The notes beneath the pieces are model-generated. The model was not told where the DNA came from. It was given only the letters and a program-made list of their open reading frames with translations, and did not search any database. Positions 16,479-23,805 of a stretch of DNA of 64,000 nt are shown one piece after another. The DNA is from a virus. Every line of letters begins with the position of its first letter. The stretch's first letter is position 1. Made by a program: the position numbers and the translations under genes. Where the stretch lies: the IMG/VR virus record IMGVR_UViG_3300017991_000009, positions 1 to 64,000 of that record. One strand, written 5' to 3'.

Positions 16479-17660
16479 ATGACGACAAGAGTGAAGAAGC
16501 AACGCAAGCCCGCTCCCAAGCTGTCGGTGCAGGACAAGCTGACCAAGCTCCGCGAGGAGATGAACGAGGCGCTGGTGGAGAGGACGGACGAGGTAGACGG
16601 CCTCTTGGTGGCCCTGCTGGCCCGGGAGCATATGCTCCTGTTGGGCCCTCCAGGGACGGCTAAGACGCTGATGGTGGAGCTTGCCAGCAAGGCGATCGAC
16701 GGGTCGTCGTATTTTTACTGGTTGATGTCGAGGTTCACGGTGCCCGAAGAGTTGTTCGGGTCGTTCAGCCTGAAGGCCCTCAAGCAGGACAAGCACGAGA
16801 GGGTCACCGGCGGCAAGCTCCCCGAAGCCTCGATCGCGTTCTTGGACGAGGTGTTCAAAGCTAACTCGGCAATCCTTAACAACCTGTTGACGCTGATCAA
16901 CGAGCGAAAATTCCACAACGGCGGCCAGGCACTCGACGTCCCCCTGGAGACGATGGTTGGGGCGAGCAACGAGCTACCAGAATCAGGCGAGTTGGACGCC
17001 CTCTACGATCGCTTCCTGCTGCGCTACTGGACTTCGTACATATCAGACCGCGGGGCGTTCAAGGATATGTTGATGAACGGCGAGCCGATGATCTCCACAA
17101 CGCTGACGATGGCGGAGCTACAGGCTGCGCAGGAAGAGGCCGACCAGGTGGTCATCACCGAGGACATCCTCGACCTTCTGGTTGAGGTAAAGCAGGCTAT
17201 CGAGAAGGCGGGCTTTCTATGCAGTGACAGGCGATGGGTCAAGTGCTTGTGCCTGCTGCAGGCACACGCTTACCTGAACGGTCGGAGCGAGGTGACGGAA
17301 GAGGACCTGATGCTACTTCGTCACATCCTCTGGAAGGAGCCGAAGGACAGAGGGGAACTGGGACGGGTGATCGCGAAGGTAGCTAACCCGCTGGCGCACG
17401 AGTGCCAGGTTATCCTGGATGCGTGCAAGGAGACGTACAGGGAGATCCCCTTCAACGAGCAAGTGGAGGAAAGCAGGTCGGCAGAGGTCTTCACCCAGGT
17501 AGTGGAGGCCAACGGGCAGTTCAAGCAGGCGGTGGAGAAGTTGAAGAAGCTTGCTAACGGCAAGCGGAGCGGGGTGGTGGAGAGTGCGGTTGACGAGATC
17601 GAAACCATGATGACCGAGGCCGGCCGGTTTGCTGGCAAGGTCAGCGGGCTTTCTATCTAG
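16479..17660 (+). CDS. MoxR/RavA-type AAA+ ATPase
   Basis: A 393-residue product. Walker A GPPGTAKT is at 56-63, Walker B FLDEVF at 121-126, sensor-1 Asn at 164 (GASNE), and arginine-finger-like YDRF near 176-179. These are hallmarks of the MoxR branch, whose hexamers remodel protein targets together with a VWA-domain partner. Such a partner is encoded two genes downstream (18973). The N-terminal 12 residues are basic. Lys/Arg-rich helices after residue 280 probably form the lid and partner contact. Translation is probably governed by leader B. Confidence 0.9.
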   Translation: MTTRVKKQRKPAPKLSVQDKLTKLREEMNEALVERTDEVDGLLVALLAREHMLLLGPPGTAKTLMVELASKAIDGSSYFYWLMSRFTVPEELFGSFSLKALKQDKHERVTGGKLPEASIAFLDEVFKANSAILNNLLTLINERKFHNGGQALDVPLETMVGASNELPESGELDALYDRFLLRYWTSYISDRGAFKDMLMNGEPMISTTLTMAELQAAQEEADQVVITEDILDLLVEVKQAIEKAGFLCSDRRWVKCLCLLQAHAYLNGRSEVTEEDLMLLRHILWKEPKDRGELGRVIAKVANPLAHECQVILDACKETYREIPFNEQVEESRSAEVFTQVVEANGQFKQAVEKLKKLANGKRSGVVESAVDEIETMMTEAGRFAGKVSGLSI

Positions 17661-17667
17661 GTACCAA

Positions 17668-17743
17668 TGTTGCAACCTGGCCCTTCAGAAGAGGGGCCAG
17701 TGTGGAGCAGTGGTGCTCCAACCAACCCAACAGGAGGTGACAC
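17668..17743 (+). promoter_or_regulatory. Structured leader C
   Basis: Outer TGTTG (17668-17672) can pair with CAACA (17728-17732) or a nearer CAAC. Variable arm CTGGCCCTTC (17677-17686) with GAGGGGCCAG (17691-17700), loop AGAA, with one G-T pair. Conserved arm GGAGC (17704-17708) with GCTCC (17715-17719), loop AGTGGT. AGGAGGTGACAC leads to ATG 17744. Confidence 0.7.
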
Positions 17744-18895
17744 ATGGCAACGAAAGCACAGTCAGAGATCAACCGTATCGCGAAGGCTATGGCCAGCACG
17801 GACGCGCCCCACATCGGCAGTATCTGTATGTGGACGCTTACGGGCTGCAGGATCAACCGAGACGACTTGATCAAGCTGTACAAGAAGCACGGCCTGGACG
17901 AGGCTTGGTTGCCCCCAGAGATTGAGGGCAGCGTGGCCTTCACTAAGGCTTTGCGATGGGCGCAGCGTGGCGATCGGCAGGGCTACATGATTCGGCCGAT
18001 CGACGACACCAAAGAGGCAATCATCGTGGGCATTGTGAAGGAGGACGTGGACAAGCCGAAGGAAGACCTGGCCTACGGCGTCGAGGCGAAAGTGAAGTAC
18101 AACAAGGAGCACGAGTCGGTGCAGGTAACTGATTCAAAGCACCCCCTGGCAGGTCGCATCAAGGCCTTGTTCACGGAGATGCAGGAGGCGTACATCGGCC
18201 GGGACTTCACGAGGATGCTCACCAGGAACATTGCCAAGCGGATGGGGTCTATCTGTTTGCGGCACACGGGTGGCGTCTACTTCGTTCCTGTACATCACAC
18301 CGAGACACTGCTGAAACACAGGGCGGTGATGTCGGAAATCGGCGCCGAGTTCTCGGTGCTGCCGGTATATGGGAACGACCTCTCCAAGGAGGACCTGGGG
18401 AAGCAGGCGCGACGCGCGTTGGAAGAGGAGATCAAAGAGGTGGAGGCGGAGATCCAGAAGTTCAAGGAGACCGCCCCGCGCGGCGATACCCTCAAACGCC
18501 GGCTGGAGGAGTTCAAGGAGTTGAAGAAGCGGGCGCAAATGTACGCCCAACTTCTCCAGATCAAAGTGGTCGACATCAACCAGGGGCTGGGGGACTGCGA
18601 AAAGCAGATCAAGGCAATCCTGGGTGTAGTCGAGAAGGAGAAGGGTGAGAAGAAGGGCCGCCGGCGTAAGACGGAGAAGAAGGATACGGAAGCGGTGCCG
18701 AAGGTCAAGAACGTAGTGAAGTCCAGGAAGAAGGCTCCAGCGAAGAAGGCAACGAAGAAAACCCCCGCCAAGAAAGCACCGGCAAAGAAGGCGCCGAAGA
18801 AGAAAGTCCCCGCCAAGAAGAAGGCGCCAGCCAAGGCCAAGGAAGAAGTGATCTCTGATACCGGCAAGGTGAAGATCGTGAAGGTGAAGAAGTAG
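17744..18895 (+). CDS. Lysine-tailed protein between MoxR and VWA genes
   Basis: A 383-residue product. Residues 1-210 form a mixed alpha/beta domain (ICMWTLTGCRINRDDL, FVPVHHTETLLKH) that I do not firmly recognise; it recalls phage proteins annotated as DUF6744. Residues about 215-285 are a coiled coil. Residues about 300-370 are an AKKAPAKK-type basic tail like histone H1, similar to the tail of the helicase at 11249. Its position between the ATPase and its VWA partner, under leader C, suggests it is a substrate or third subunit of that complex; this is inference. Confidence 0.65.
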   Translation: MATKAQSEINRIAKAMASTDAPHIGSICMWTLTGCRINRDDLIKLYKKHGLDEAWLPPEIEGSVAFTKALRWAQRGDRQGYMIRPIDDTKEAIIVGIVKEDVDKPKEDLAYGVEAKVKYNKEHESVQVTDSKHPLAGRIKALFTEMQEAYIGRDFTRMLTRNIAKRMGSICLRHTGGVYFVPVHHTETLLKHRAVMSEIGAEFSVLPVYGNDLSKEDLGKQARRALEEEIKEVEAEIQKFKETAPRGDTLKRRLEEFKELKKRAQMYAQLLQIKVVDINQGLGDCEKQIKAILGVVEKEKGEKKGRRRKTEKKDTEAVPKVKNVVKSRKKAPAKKATKKTPAKKAPAKKAPKKKVPAKKKAPAKAKEEVISDTGKVKIVKVKK

Positions 18896-18901
18896 CTTGA
18901 G

Positions 18902-18972
18902 TGTTGCTAGAGGGCACCATCTCTGGTGCCCTCACTGGAGCAATCAAGCTCCCAACAACCAGAGGTGACAAT
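18902..18972 (+). promoter_or_regulatory. Structured leader D
   Basis: Outer stem TGTTG (18902-18906) with CAACA (18953-18957). Variable arm GAGGGCACCA (18910-18919) with TGGTGCCCTC (18924-18933), loop TCTC. Conserved arm GGAGC (18937-18941) with GCTCC (18948-18952), loop AATCAA. AGAGGTGACA leads to ATG 18973. A very clean copy: every stem is perfectly paired. Confidence 0.8.
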
Positions 18973-20424
18973 ATGGGCAAATTATCTAGAGAGGACCTGG
19001 TGTACAAGGTATCTCGTTGGCAGCGGTACCTGTACGACAGTGAGCGGGATCATAACAAGGGCCTGCAAGCTGCGGAGAAGGATGGCAGGGGCCGGGCGAA
19101 TCGGTACCCCGACTATCAGCGGGAGTTGTTCTCTAGGCTTTACAACCCGCGCACCAAGAAGTTGGACGAGCCCGCGGCCGACAGTGAGTGGGCCCAGAAG
19201 CTTCACGGGACGGCCGAGGGGGTGCCGGAGTTCAAGGTGCTGCAGGACAGGTGCAAGGGCGACGAGGTTTGGTCTGGGATGGCCACCACCACCCTGAGTA
19301 AGCAGGTGTCGGCCACGATGGAAAAGAGGCAGTCGAAGGAGGACATCCCCGACCTGGAGCGGCGAGTGCAAGGGCTCTCCGACCTGATGTCAAAAGGGGT
19401 GCAGGTGGGTAAGAGGCTGAAGGCTGCCCAGAAGCGGTTGGAGAAGGCGAAGGCTGAGGCACAGGAGATGGCCGAAGGTCTTGACCCGGTAGCTTTGAGG
19501 CAGGCCATCAGGAAGGGGTGCGAGCAGGCGCAGGAAGAGATCGGAGAGATGGATAAGGCAGTTGAGTCGTTCAGCTACGGTACGGAGCCTGGGGCGCCGG
19601 CGAGGCTGGGCAACGCAGAGGCAAAGCGGAAGCTTGCCAAGCGGATCAAGGCGAGCCCCAAGCTTTCCAAGATAGCGGAGCTTGCAGGGCGACTCAGGCG
19701 GGTGGCAGCGGAGAAGCAACGCAGCAAGGCGAGTGACAGCAGGAGCGAGGTCACTGATATTGAGCAGGGCAACGAGATCGATCGCCTGCTCCCCAGCGAG
19801 TTGATGGACTTGCTCAACGGGGGCGGGGGCGAGAGGGAGTTGATGTTCTATTCCCGCTTCTTGGATCGGCAGTGCTTGCAGTACAAGCTGTCGGGCAAGG
19901 AGAAAGAAGGTAGAGGGCCGATCGTCATCTGTATGGACGAGTCGGGCAGCATGGGTGGTGACCGAGAGGTGTGGGCCAAGGCGGTGGCGTTGGCCCTGCT
20001 CGAGGTCGCTAACAGGCAAAAGAGAACGTGGGCGTTTGTTCACTTCGACACCAGAGTGACCCGCACCGATGTGGTGCCCCATGGGAAGATCGACACCGCG
20101 GCCCTGATGGACTGTATGGAGCACTTCAGCGGGGGCGGTACAAGCTTTCAGGCACCGCTAGATCAGGCGGTAGAGATCATCAGAGGCGATAGTGAGATGA
20201 AGAAGGCAGACGTTCTCCTGGTTACCGATGGTTACTGCTCAACCAGCGACGACTGGGACAAGACGTTCGCCAGGAAGAAGGAGGAGTTGTCGTTCCAAGT
20301 GTTCAGCGTGATGGTGGCCATGGGTGGCGGCAGCTATGGGTCGGTGGAGAAGTGGAGCAACCAGATCTTCCCGATCAACGAGTTGCTGGAGGACAAGTTC
20401 CACGATGTGATGTTCAGTGTTTGA
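18973..20424 (+). CDS. VWA-domain protein, ViaA/CoxE-like partner of MoxR
   Basis: A 483-residue product; ATG 18973 chosen because of the leader and ribosome site. The N-terminal 300 residues are helical, with a basic LAGRLRRVAAEKQRSK segment like that of ViaA proteins. The C-terminal VWA domain has a full metal site: D322-E-S-G-S326, T390 (GGGTS) and D419 (VTDG). In characterised systems such as RavA-ViaA the VWA protein couples the ATPase to a client. Paired with 16479 it forms a phage-encoded MoxR-VWA module. Confidence 0.88.
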   Translation: MGKLSREDLVYKVSRWQRYLYDSERDHNKGLQAAEKDGRGRANRYPDYQRELFSRLYNPRTKKLDEPAADSEWAQKLHGTAEGVPEFKVLQDRCKGDEVWSGMATTTLSKQVSATMEKRQSKEDIPDLERRVQGLSDLMSKGVQVGKRLKAAQKRLEKAKAEAQEMAEGLDPVALRQAIRKGCEQAQEEIGEMDKAVESFSYGTEPGAPARLGNAEAKRKLAKRIKASPKLSKIAELAGRLRRVAAEKQRSKASDSRSEVTDIEQGNEIDRLLPSELMDLLNGGGGERELMFYSRFLDRQCLQYKLSGKEKEGRGPIVICMDESGSMGGDREVWAKAVALALLEVANRQKRTWAFVHFDTRVTRTDVVPHGKIDTAALMDCMEHFSGGGTSFQAPLDQAVEIIRGDSEMKKADVLLVTDGYCSTSDDWDKTFARKKEELSFQVFSVMVAMGGGSYGSVEKWSNQIFPINELLEDKFHDVMFSV

Positions 20425-20499
20425 TTGTTGCACCCCTGGCCACCACTAGCTGGTGGCCAGTATGGAGCAATCAAGCTCCCGCAAACAGGAGGTGACGAT
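20425..20499 (+). promoter_or_regulatory. Structured leader E
   Basis: Variable arm CTGGCCACCA (20436-20445) with TGGTGGCCAG (20451-20460), loop CTAGC. Conserved arm GGAGC (20464-20468) with GCTCC (20475-20479), loop AATCAA. The outer stem differs: TTGC (20428-20431) with GCAA (20481-20484), or GTTTG (20419-20423) with CAAAC (20482-20486). AGGAGGTGACGAT leads to ATG 20500. Confidence 0.72.
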
Positions 20500-21105
20500 A
20501 TGATGCACCCAACACACAAAGGGTACGTGGTCAACAATTACACTGCACTTGTCAACGAAAAGGGACAAGCGCAGGTAACGCTCCCGAAGGGAAGCCACTT
20601 CGATCTTGAGAAGGGGCAGATCTTCGGGCTCACTGGGGCAATGGCAATCTGGAACGGTGAGCCACCGCCTTGGTGCGCCTCAGTGGTCAGGGTCAAGGGC
20701 GCAACCGAGCCCTGGGCTGATCTGCCGAAGCGGGCCAAGACCGTCCTGTGGTGCAGGGAGGAGCTTCCTGATTCGCTTGCACGCGAGTTGGATTCCCTCT
20801 CAAGGTTCTTTGGGGATGCATGCTTTGACCTGGCGGACAAGTGGACCTACCCGGAGAAGTGGGCAGAGTTGAAAAAGGCTGGTGTGAGGGACATCAAGGG
20901 AGCCCTGGCCGATGAAATCTACAACGACGTGAATGCGGCGGAGGACCTCTTGGGGGACCAAATGCACAACGCCTTCTACTCTTCAGGGAACAAGGACAAG
21001 CTGAACCTCTTGTGGAACAAGGCAGCGAGGTATGTTGCCGACACGCTCCCGCATATCAAGGGCCTGTTTGCTCGCCTCGCTCAAGGGGAGGTGTGCAATG
21101 CCTAG
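20500..21105 (+). CDS. Unknown protein of the MoxR-VWA operon
   Basis: A 201-residue product starting MMHPTHKGYVV; ATG 20500 chosen by the AGGAGG spacing. The N-terminal half is beta-rich (VTLPKGSHFDLEKGQIFGL); the C-terminal half is helical (CREELPDSLARELDSLSRFF). No catalytic motif or membrane segment was seen. It carries leader E, so it shares the regulation of the ATPase and VWA genes and probably belongs to the same process. Confidence 0.65.
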   Translation: MMHPTHKGYVVNNYTALVNEKGQAQVTLPKGSHFDLEKGQIFGLTGAMAIWNGEPPPWCASVVRVKGATEPWADLPKRAKTVLWCREELPDSLARELDSLSRFFGDACFDLADKWTYPEKWAELKKAGVRDIKGALADEIYNDVNAAEDLLGDQMHNAFYSSGNKDKLNLLWNKAARYVADTLPHIKGLFARLAQGEVCNA

Positions 21106-21391
21106 CCGACGATATGTTCCACTGCACGAACACCTTGCGATTGAGTACGCCAAGAACGACCTCGGATATTCCAGCCCGGAGGTCTATGGGAACCAGCTTG
21201 ACCCGCAGGTGAGGGAGATCTCGGCGGTGTGGTTGAGGGATCAAGACAATCCCGACTACGACATTGGGTTGATAGTTCACACCAAGGACGGAGTACTGGA
21301 GGAGTTTGACCCAGCTATCGACGGGAAGCCCGGTGAGTTACAATCAGGTAGTAACTGCGACTTATCGCGGATGCGGATGGAGGTATACTAA
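21098..21391 (+). CDS. Small unknown protein
   Basis: A 97-residue product overlapping the preceding gene by 8 bp, with AGGGGAGGTG before ATG 21098. A mixed alpha/beta sequence with no recognised motif. Its end overlaps the next start (TAATG), so the three genes 20500-21582 are translationally coupled. Confidence 0.6.
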   Translation: MPSRRYVPLHEHLAIEYAKNDLGYSSPEVYGNQLDPQVREISAVWLRDQDNPDYDIGLIVHTKDGVLEEFDPAIDGKPGELQSGSNCDLSRMRMEVY

Positions 21392-21582
21392 TGGATCCGG
21401 ATGCGAACCTGAAGGAGCAGTTACAACTTGCTGCCGCGCTTGAGGACGTGGACTACGATCAACTGGACGAGAACTCGAAGGAGGCGGCCATCTCAGATGC
21501 CTGCCGCTTGGCCGAGCTTGTCCTGGCCCTCGACGAGTGGATCTCAAAGGGTGGGTTCCTGCCCAAGCTTTGGAGTAGGTGA
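21391..21582 (+). CDS. Small acidic helical protein
   Basis: A 63-residue product, ATG 21391 sharing its first base with the preceding TAA. Asp/Glu/Leu-rich and probably a helical bundle (KEQLQLAAALEDVDYDQL). No family is recognised. Leader F begins directly after its stop. Confidence 0.6.
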   Translation: MDPDANLKEQLQLAAALEDVDYDQLDENSKEAAISDACRLAELVLALDEWISKGGFLPKLWSR

Positions 21583-21583
21583 G

Positions 21584-21672
21584 TGTTGCTCGAGGTCGTT
21601 AGCTTATCGTACTCTGATAAGCTAACGGTCTCCCTGGAGCACTTACGCTCCCAACAACGAAAGAGGTGGCAT
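21584..21672 (+). promoter_or_regulatory. Structured leader F, which contains the stop-codon hairpin
   Basis: Outer stem TGTTG (21584-21588) with CAACA (21652-21656). The variable arm is long: 21592-21608 with 21616-21632, and its inner part is the TTAGCTTATC/GATAAGCTAA hairpin found at four other loci. Conserved arm GGAGC (21636-21640) with GCTCC (21647-21651), loop ACTTAC. AGAGGTGGC leads to ATG 21673. Two repeat families meet in this copy. Confidence 0.75.
21598..21626 (+). repeat. Stop-codon hairpin family, copy 2 (inside leader F)
   Basis: GTTAGCTTATC (21598-21608) pairs with GATAAGCTAAC (21616-21626), loop of 7 nt. This is the only copy not placed on a stop codon; the upstream stop is 16 nt earlier. 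Confidence 0.85.
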
Positions 21673-21963
21673 ATGGTAACGATCAGAGTGCAGGGCAACC
21701 TAAAGGAGTGCAACGGCGATCACATCCTGGAGTTCATCACGTTCCTGAACAACAGGCAGGTGGTTCTCTTGGTCAGCAAGCTGGATGAAGATGGGGTCAC
21801 CCTGAACCTGTTCCGCGGTGTGCTAAGGCTGGCGTTCAACGTCGCGGCGTCAGAGCAGGACCTCCCGATCACCTCGGGTGAGGTAGAGGGCCTCTTGGGC
21901 GCCTGGGTTGACAAGGCAGCAACGGAGGGCCGGCCGTTGTGGAAGTATGAGGTGCTCTCATGA
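21673..21963 (+). CDS. Small unknown protein downstream of leader F
   Basis: A 96-residue product. Alternating strands (VTIRVQGNLKEC, VVLLVSKLDEDGVTLNL) and a C-terminal helix. No known motif. Its stop overlaps the next start (ATGA). Confidence 0.6.
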   Translation: MVTIRVQGNLKECNGDHILEFITFLNNRQVVLLVSKLDEDGVTLNLFRGVLRLAFNVAASEQDLPITSGEVEGLLGAWVDKAATEGRPLWKYEVLS

Positions 21964-22166
21964 AGGGCGAAGTGATCTACAGGGCCCCTGAAGGCGGAGG
22001 GGTCTGCCCCTCCTGTGAGGCTGTGATGGAGGTGTACTTCACCTTCAAACCTGGTACCACGCACAAGTCGATCAAACAGTTTGAGATAGACAACACCATA
22101 CACATGAAAGCGATCGGCGAGGTGGCGAGGTGCAGGAACTGCGGGTACTCCGAGAGGCGAGGGTAG
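21960..22166 (+). CDS. Small zinc-ribbon protein
   Basis: A 68-residue product coupled to the previous gene. Two CxxC pairs (CPSC near residue 16, CRNC near residue 58) would bind one zinc. Last gene before a terminator-like hairpin, so it probably closes the MoxR-VWA operon. Confidence 0.65.
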   Translation: MKGEVIYRAPEGGGVCPSCEAVMEVYFTFKPGTTHKSIKQFEIDNTIHMKAIGEVARCRNCGYSERRG

Positions 22167-22167
22167 C

Positions 22168-22223
22168 CAGCACTGCTTGATCTCCTGAGTGAGTAGGCTC
22201 GGGGGATCGCTGGAGTGCTGGGC
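22168..22223 (+). other. Long imperfect hairpin after the operon
   Basis: CCAGCACT just after the stop pairs with AGTGCTGG near 22212-22219. Inside, CCTGAG and CTCGGG also pair. It precedes the terminator-like hairpin below and may be an RNA-processing or 3'-protecting structure. Confidence 0.45.
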
Positions 22224-22247
22224 CCGTCACCTCCCCGGCAGACTCCC

Positions 22248-22298
22248 AGCAACCCCAGGAAACGGTAATGGTGTACGCCCTGGGGTTGCTGTATTTTG
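22248..22298 (+). terminator. Probable transcription terminator
   Basis: AGCAACCCCAGG (22248-22259) pairs perfectly with CCTGGGGTTGCT (22279-22290), then GTATTTTG. The 19-nt loop is long and the U-tract is short, but the GC-rich stem at the end of an operon fits termination. Confidence 0.65.
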
Positions 22299-22301
22299 CC
22301 T

Positions 22302-22545
22302 GTATATACAGAGGTGAAATCCTGCAAACCAAGCACACGACCTAAGTTATCGAAAAGTATAAACAAAAACTGCTGACAATCTATTATCTGGTATATAGCA
22401 CATAGAACATTGATCTTAGATCTTTGATCTTTCCTTCTTTTTATTTGTAAAGAAGAAAAGAAAATATAAGGAAGAAAATATAAAGATACATAGCAATAGA
22501 ATATATACGGTTACGTGTATATACACCAAACCCAGGAGGTGACGA
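22302..22545 (+). promoter_or_regulatory. AT-rich island flanked by GTATATACA motifs
   Basis: About 200 bp of roughly 70% A+T in a GC-rich genome, with no gene. GTATATACA occurs at 22302-22310 and 22517-22525, one at each side. Inside are two TTGATCTT repeats (near 22410 and 22424) and a CTTCTTT/AAAGAAG hairpin (22434-22455). It ends in AGGAGGTGACGA before ATG 22546. It could be a strong promoter region or a replication origin with an unwinding element. Confidence 0.5.
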
Positions 22546-22962
22546 ATGAAAGTGAGCACAGCATACAACCACAGGGAGCGTGCACTGCAAAGCCTGGCGG
22601 AGATGTATCAGCACGCTAGGATGTTCGGCATGACCGCGCAGGCGATGAACGAGAGGCGGGTCGAGATCCTAAAATCGATCAACCACTGCCCAGGATGGGT
22701 GCTCTCGTACATCTCAGGATGGGAGAGGGCGATCTCGGCAGAGGTCTACCGTGAGCAGGTCTTCTTCTACACGATGCCCGATGGTTCCCTGGTGAGCAGT
22801 CACAGAGATCGTGACGACTACTACGAGAAGAAAGGCTGGGGCCCGAGGGAGGTCTACGAGCAGGCAATCGAGTGCGGGCACTACTGGATCATCAACGGCA
22901 AACCGAAGCCGTATTCGGTTAGCCCTAACGAGTACAAGAAGGAGGTGGCGAATGCTGGATAG
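22546..22962 (+). CDS. Unknown protein, 138 residues
   Basis: ATG 22546 behind AGGAGGTGACGA. The sequence has an N-terminal helical part (RALQSLAEMYQHARMFGM) and a charged C-terminus (KPYSVSPNEYKKE). No motif is recognised. It is the first gene after the AT-rich island and is probably expressed from it. Confidence 0.6.
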   Translation: MKVSTAYNHRERALQSLAEMYQHARMFGMTAQAMNERRVEILKSINHCPGWVLSYISGWERAISAEVYREQVFFYTMPDGSLVSSHRDRDDYYEKKGWGPREVYEQAIECGHYWIINGKPKPYSVSPNEYKKEVANAG

Positions 22963-23407
22963 GAAAGCGGGATGCAAGTCCCGATCATCGTGCGAGATGC
23001 GTGAGTGGCTAGACAGTCTCCGGGACGAGTTGGAGAGGTCGTCCGCTCTCGCTTCAGGTGTGCACAAGTTGGCAAGGCAGACGCTTGCCATCATGGACTT
23101 CATCCGCGGGGTGGAGCACAAGGAGGAACTCGGTGGGGCTCACCCCGACCTGCTTGACTTGAAGATGAAGTACGCACACAAGAACGAGCAGGGCCAGGTC
23201 GAAGGTGTGGAACTCGATCTCAGTGAGGCCGGGCTGTCCATGATGGTGGCCCTTGAGATCCTGATGCCGATGTTCGTCTTCCTCATGGACTCGCTGCAGG
23301 AGTGTGACGCCCAGGCTCAAGACCTCTACCGGGCGGTGGAGAAGTTCAAGGTGGTGAAGCAACACATGGCCTCACCAGAGGCGGACCCGGAAGACCGCCC
23401 TAACTGA
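22952..23407 (+). CDS. Unknown helical protein, 151 residues
   Basis: ATG 22952 behind AAGGAGGTGGCGA, overlapping the previous gene by 11 bp. Almost wholly helical (LRDELERSSALASGVHKLA, LMDSLQECDAQAQDLYRAV). A strong terminator follows. No family is recognised. Confidence 0.6.
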   Translation: MLDRKAGCKSRSSCEMREWLDSLRDELERSSALASGVHKLARQTLAIMDFIRGVEHKEELGGAHPDLLDLKMKYAHKNEQGQVEGVELDLSEAGLSMMVALEILMPMFVFLMDSLQECDAQAQDLYRAVEKFKVVKQHMASPEADPEDRPN

Positions 23408-23440
23408 TCGCCCAGGTGGTGACATCGTGTGCACCAGATT

Positions 23441-23479
23441 GCCCCCGGCCTTCCTTCGTGGAGGGTCGGGGGCTTTTTT
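23441..23479 (+). terminator. Strong rho-independent terminator
   Basis: GCCCCCGGCCTTCC (23441-23454) pairs with GGAGGGTCGGGGGC (23460-23473) with two wobbles around a TTCG-type loop, followed by six T (23474-23479). A textbook intrinsic terminator. Confidence 0.92.
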
Positions 23480-23805
23480 GCGTTTGGAGTGGTAAGATTA
23501 GATCACGGTGGTTGGTGCGAAGGTCTGGCACTTTGGGAGAGCCCTCCAGCCCTGTCCCTCGTTGTCGGTACTCTCCGACGCACCAGCGGGGCTCTCCTTT
23601 CCCTTGAGAAAATAAAGCTTGCATTTGCTTTAAGGCCATGATATCCAAGGCGCTGGTGATGTTATGAAACAGCGATCATCAATACATAATTCCAGCATTC
23701 GAGCGAACCAATCAGGGAGCGTTACACATCCCCGTAGCTGTGTTCATCGCATCACCAGCCTTGGTTGGTTCGCTCGAATGCTGGAGATCATAGCGGAGCG
23801 ACTGT
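23480..23805 (+). other. Structured non-coding segment upstream of the polymerase
   Basis: No gene is visible. Paired segments are: GGAGAGCCC (23536-23544) with GGGCTCTCC (23589-23597), which encloses GTCGG/CCGAC (23564-23579); a 21-bp perfect inverted repeat, 23691-23711 with 23765-23785; and GCTGGTGATG (23652-23661) with CATCACCAGC (23750-23759), which would cross the 21-bp stem as a pseudoknot. It directly precedes the replicative polymerase, so it may be a replication origin or a regulatory RNA. Confidence 0.55.
23691..23785 (+). repeat. 21-bp perfect inverted repeat
   Basis: TCCAGCATTCGAGCGAACCA begins the left arm (23691-23711). The right arm (23765-23785) is its exact reverse complement; the spacer is 53 nt. 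It lies 20 bp upstream of the polymerase start. Confidence 0.95.
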
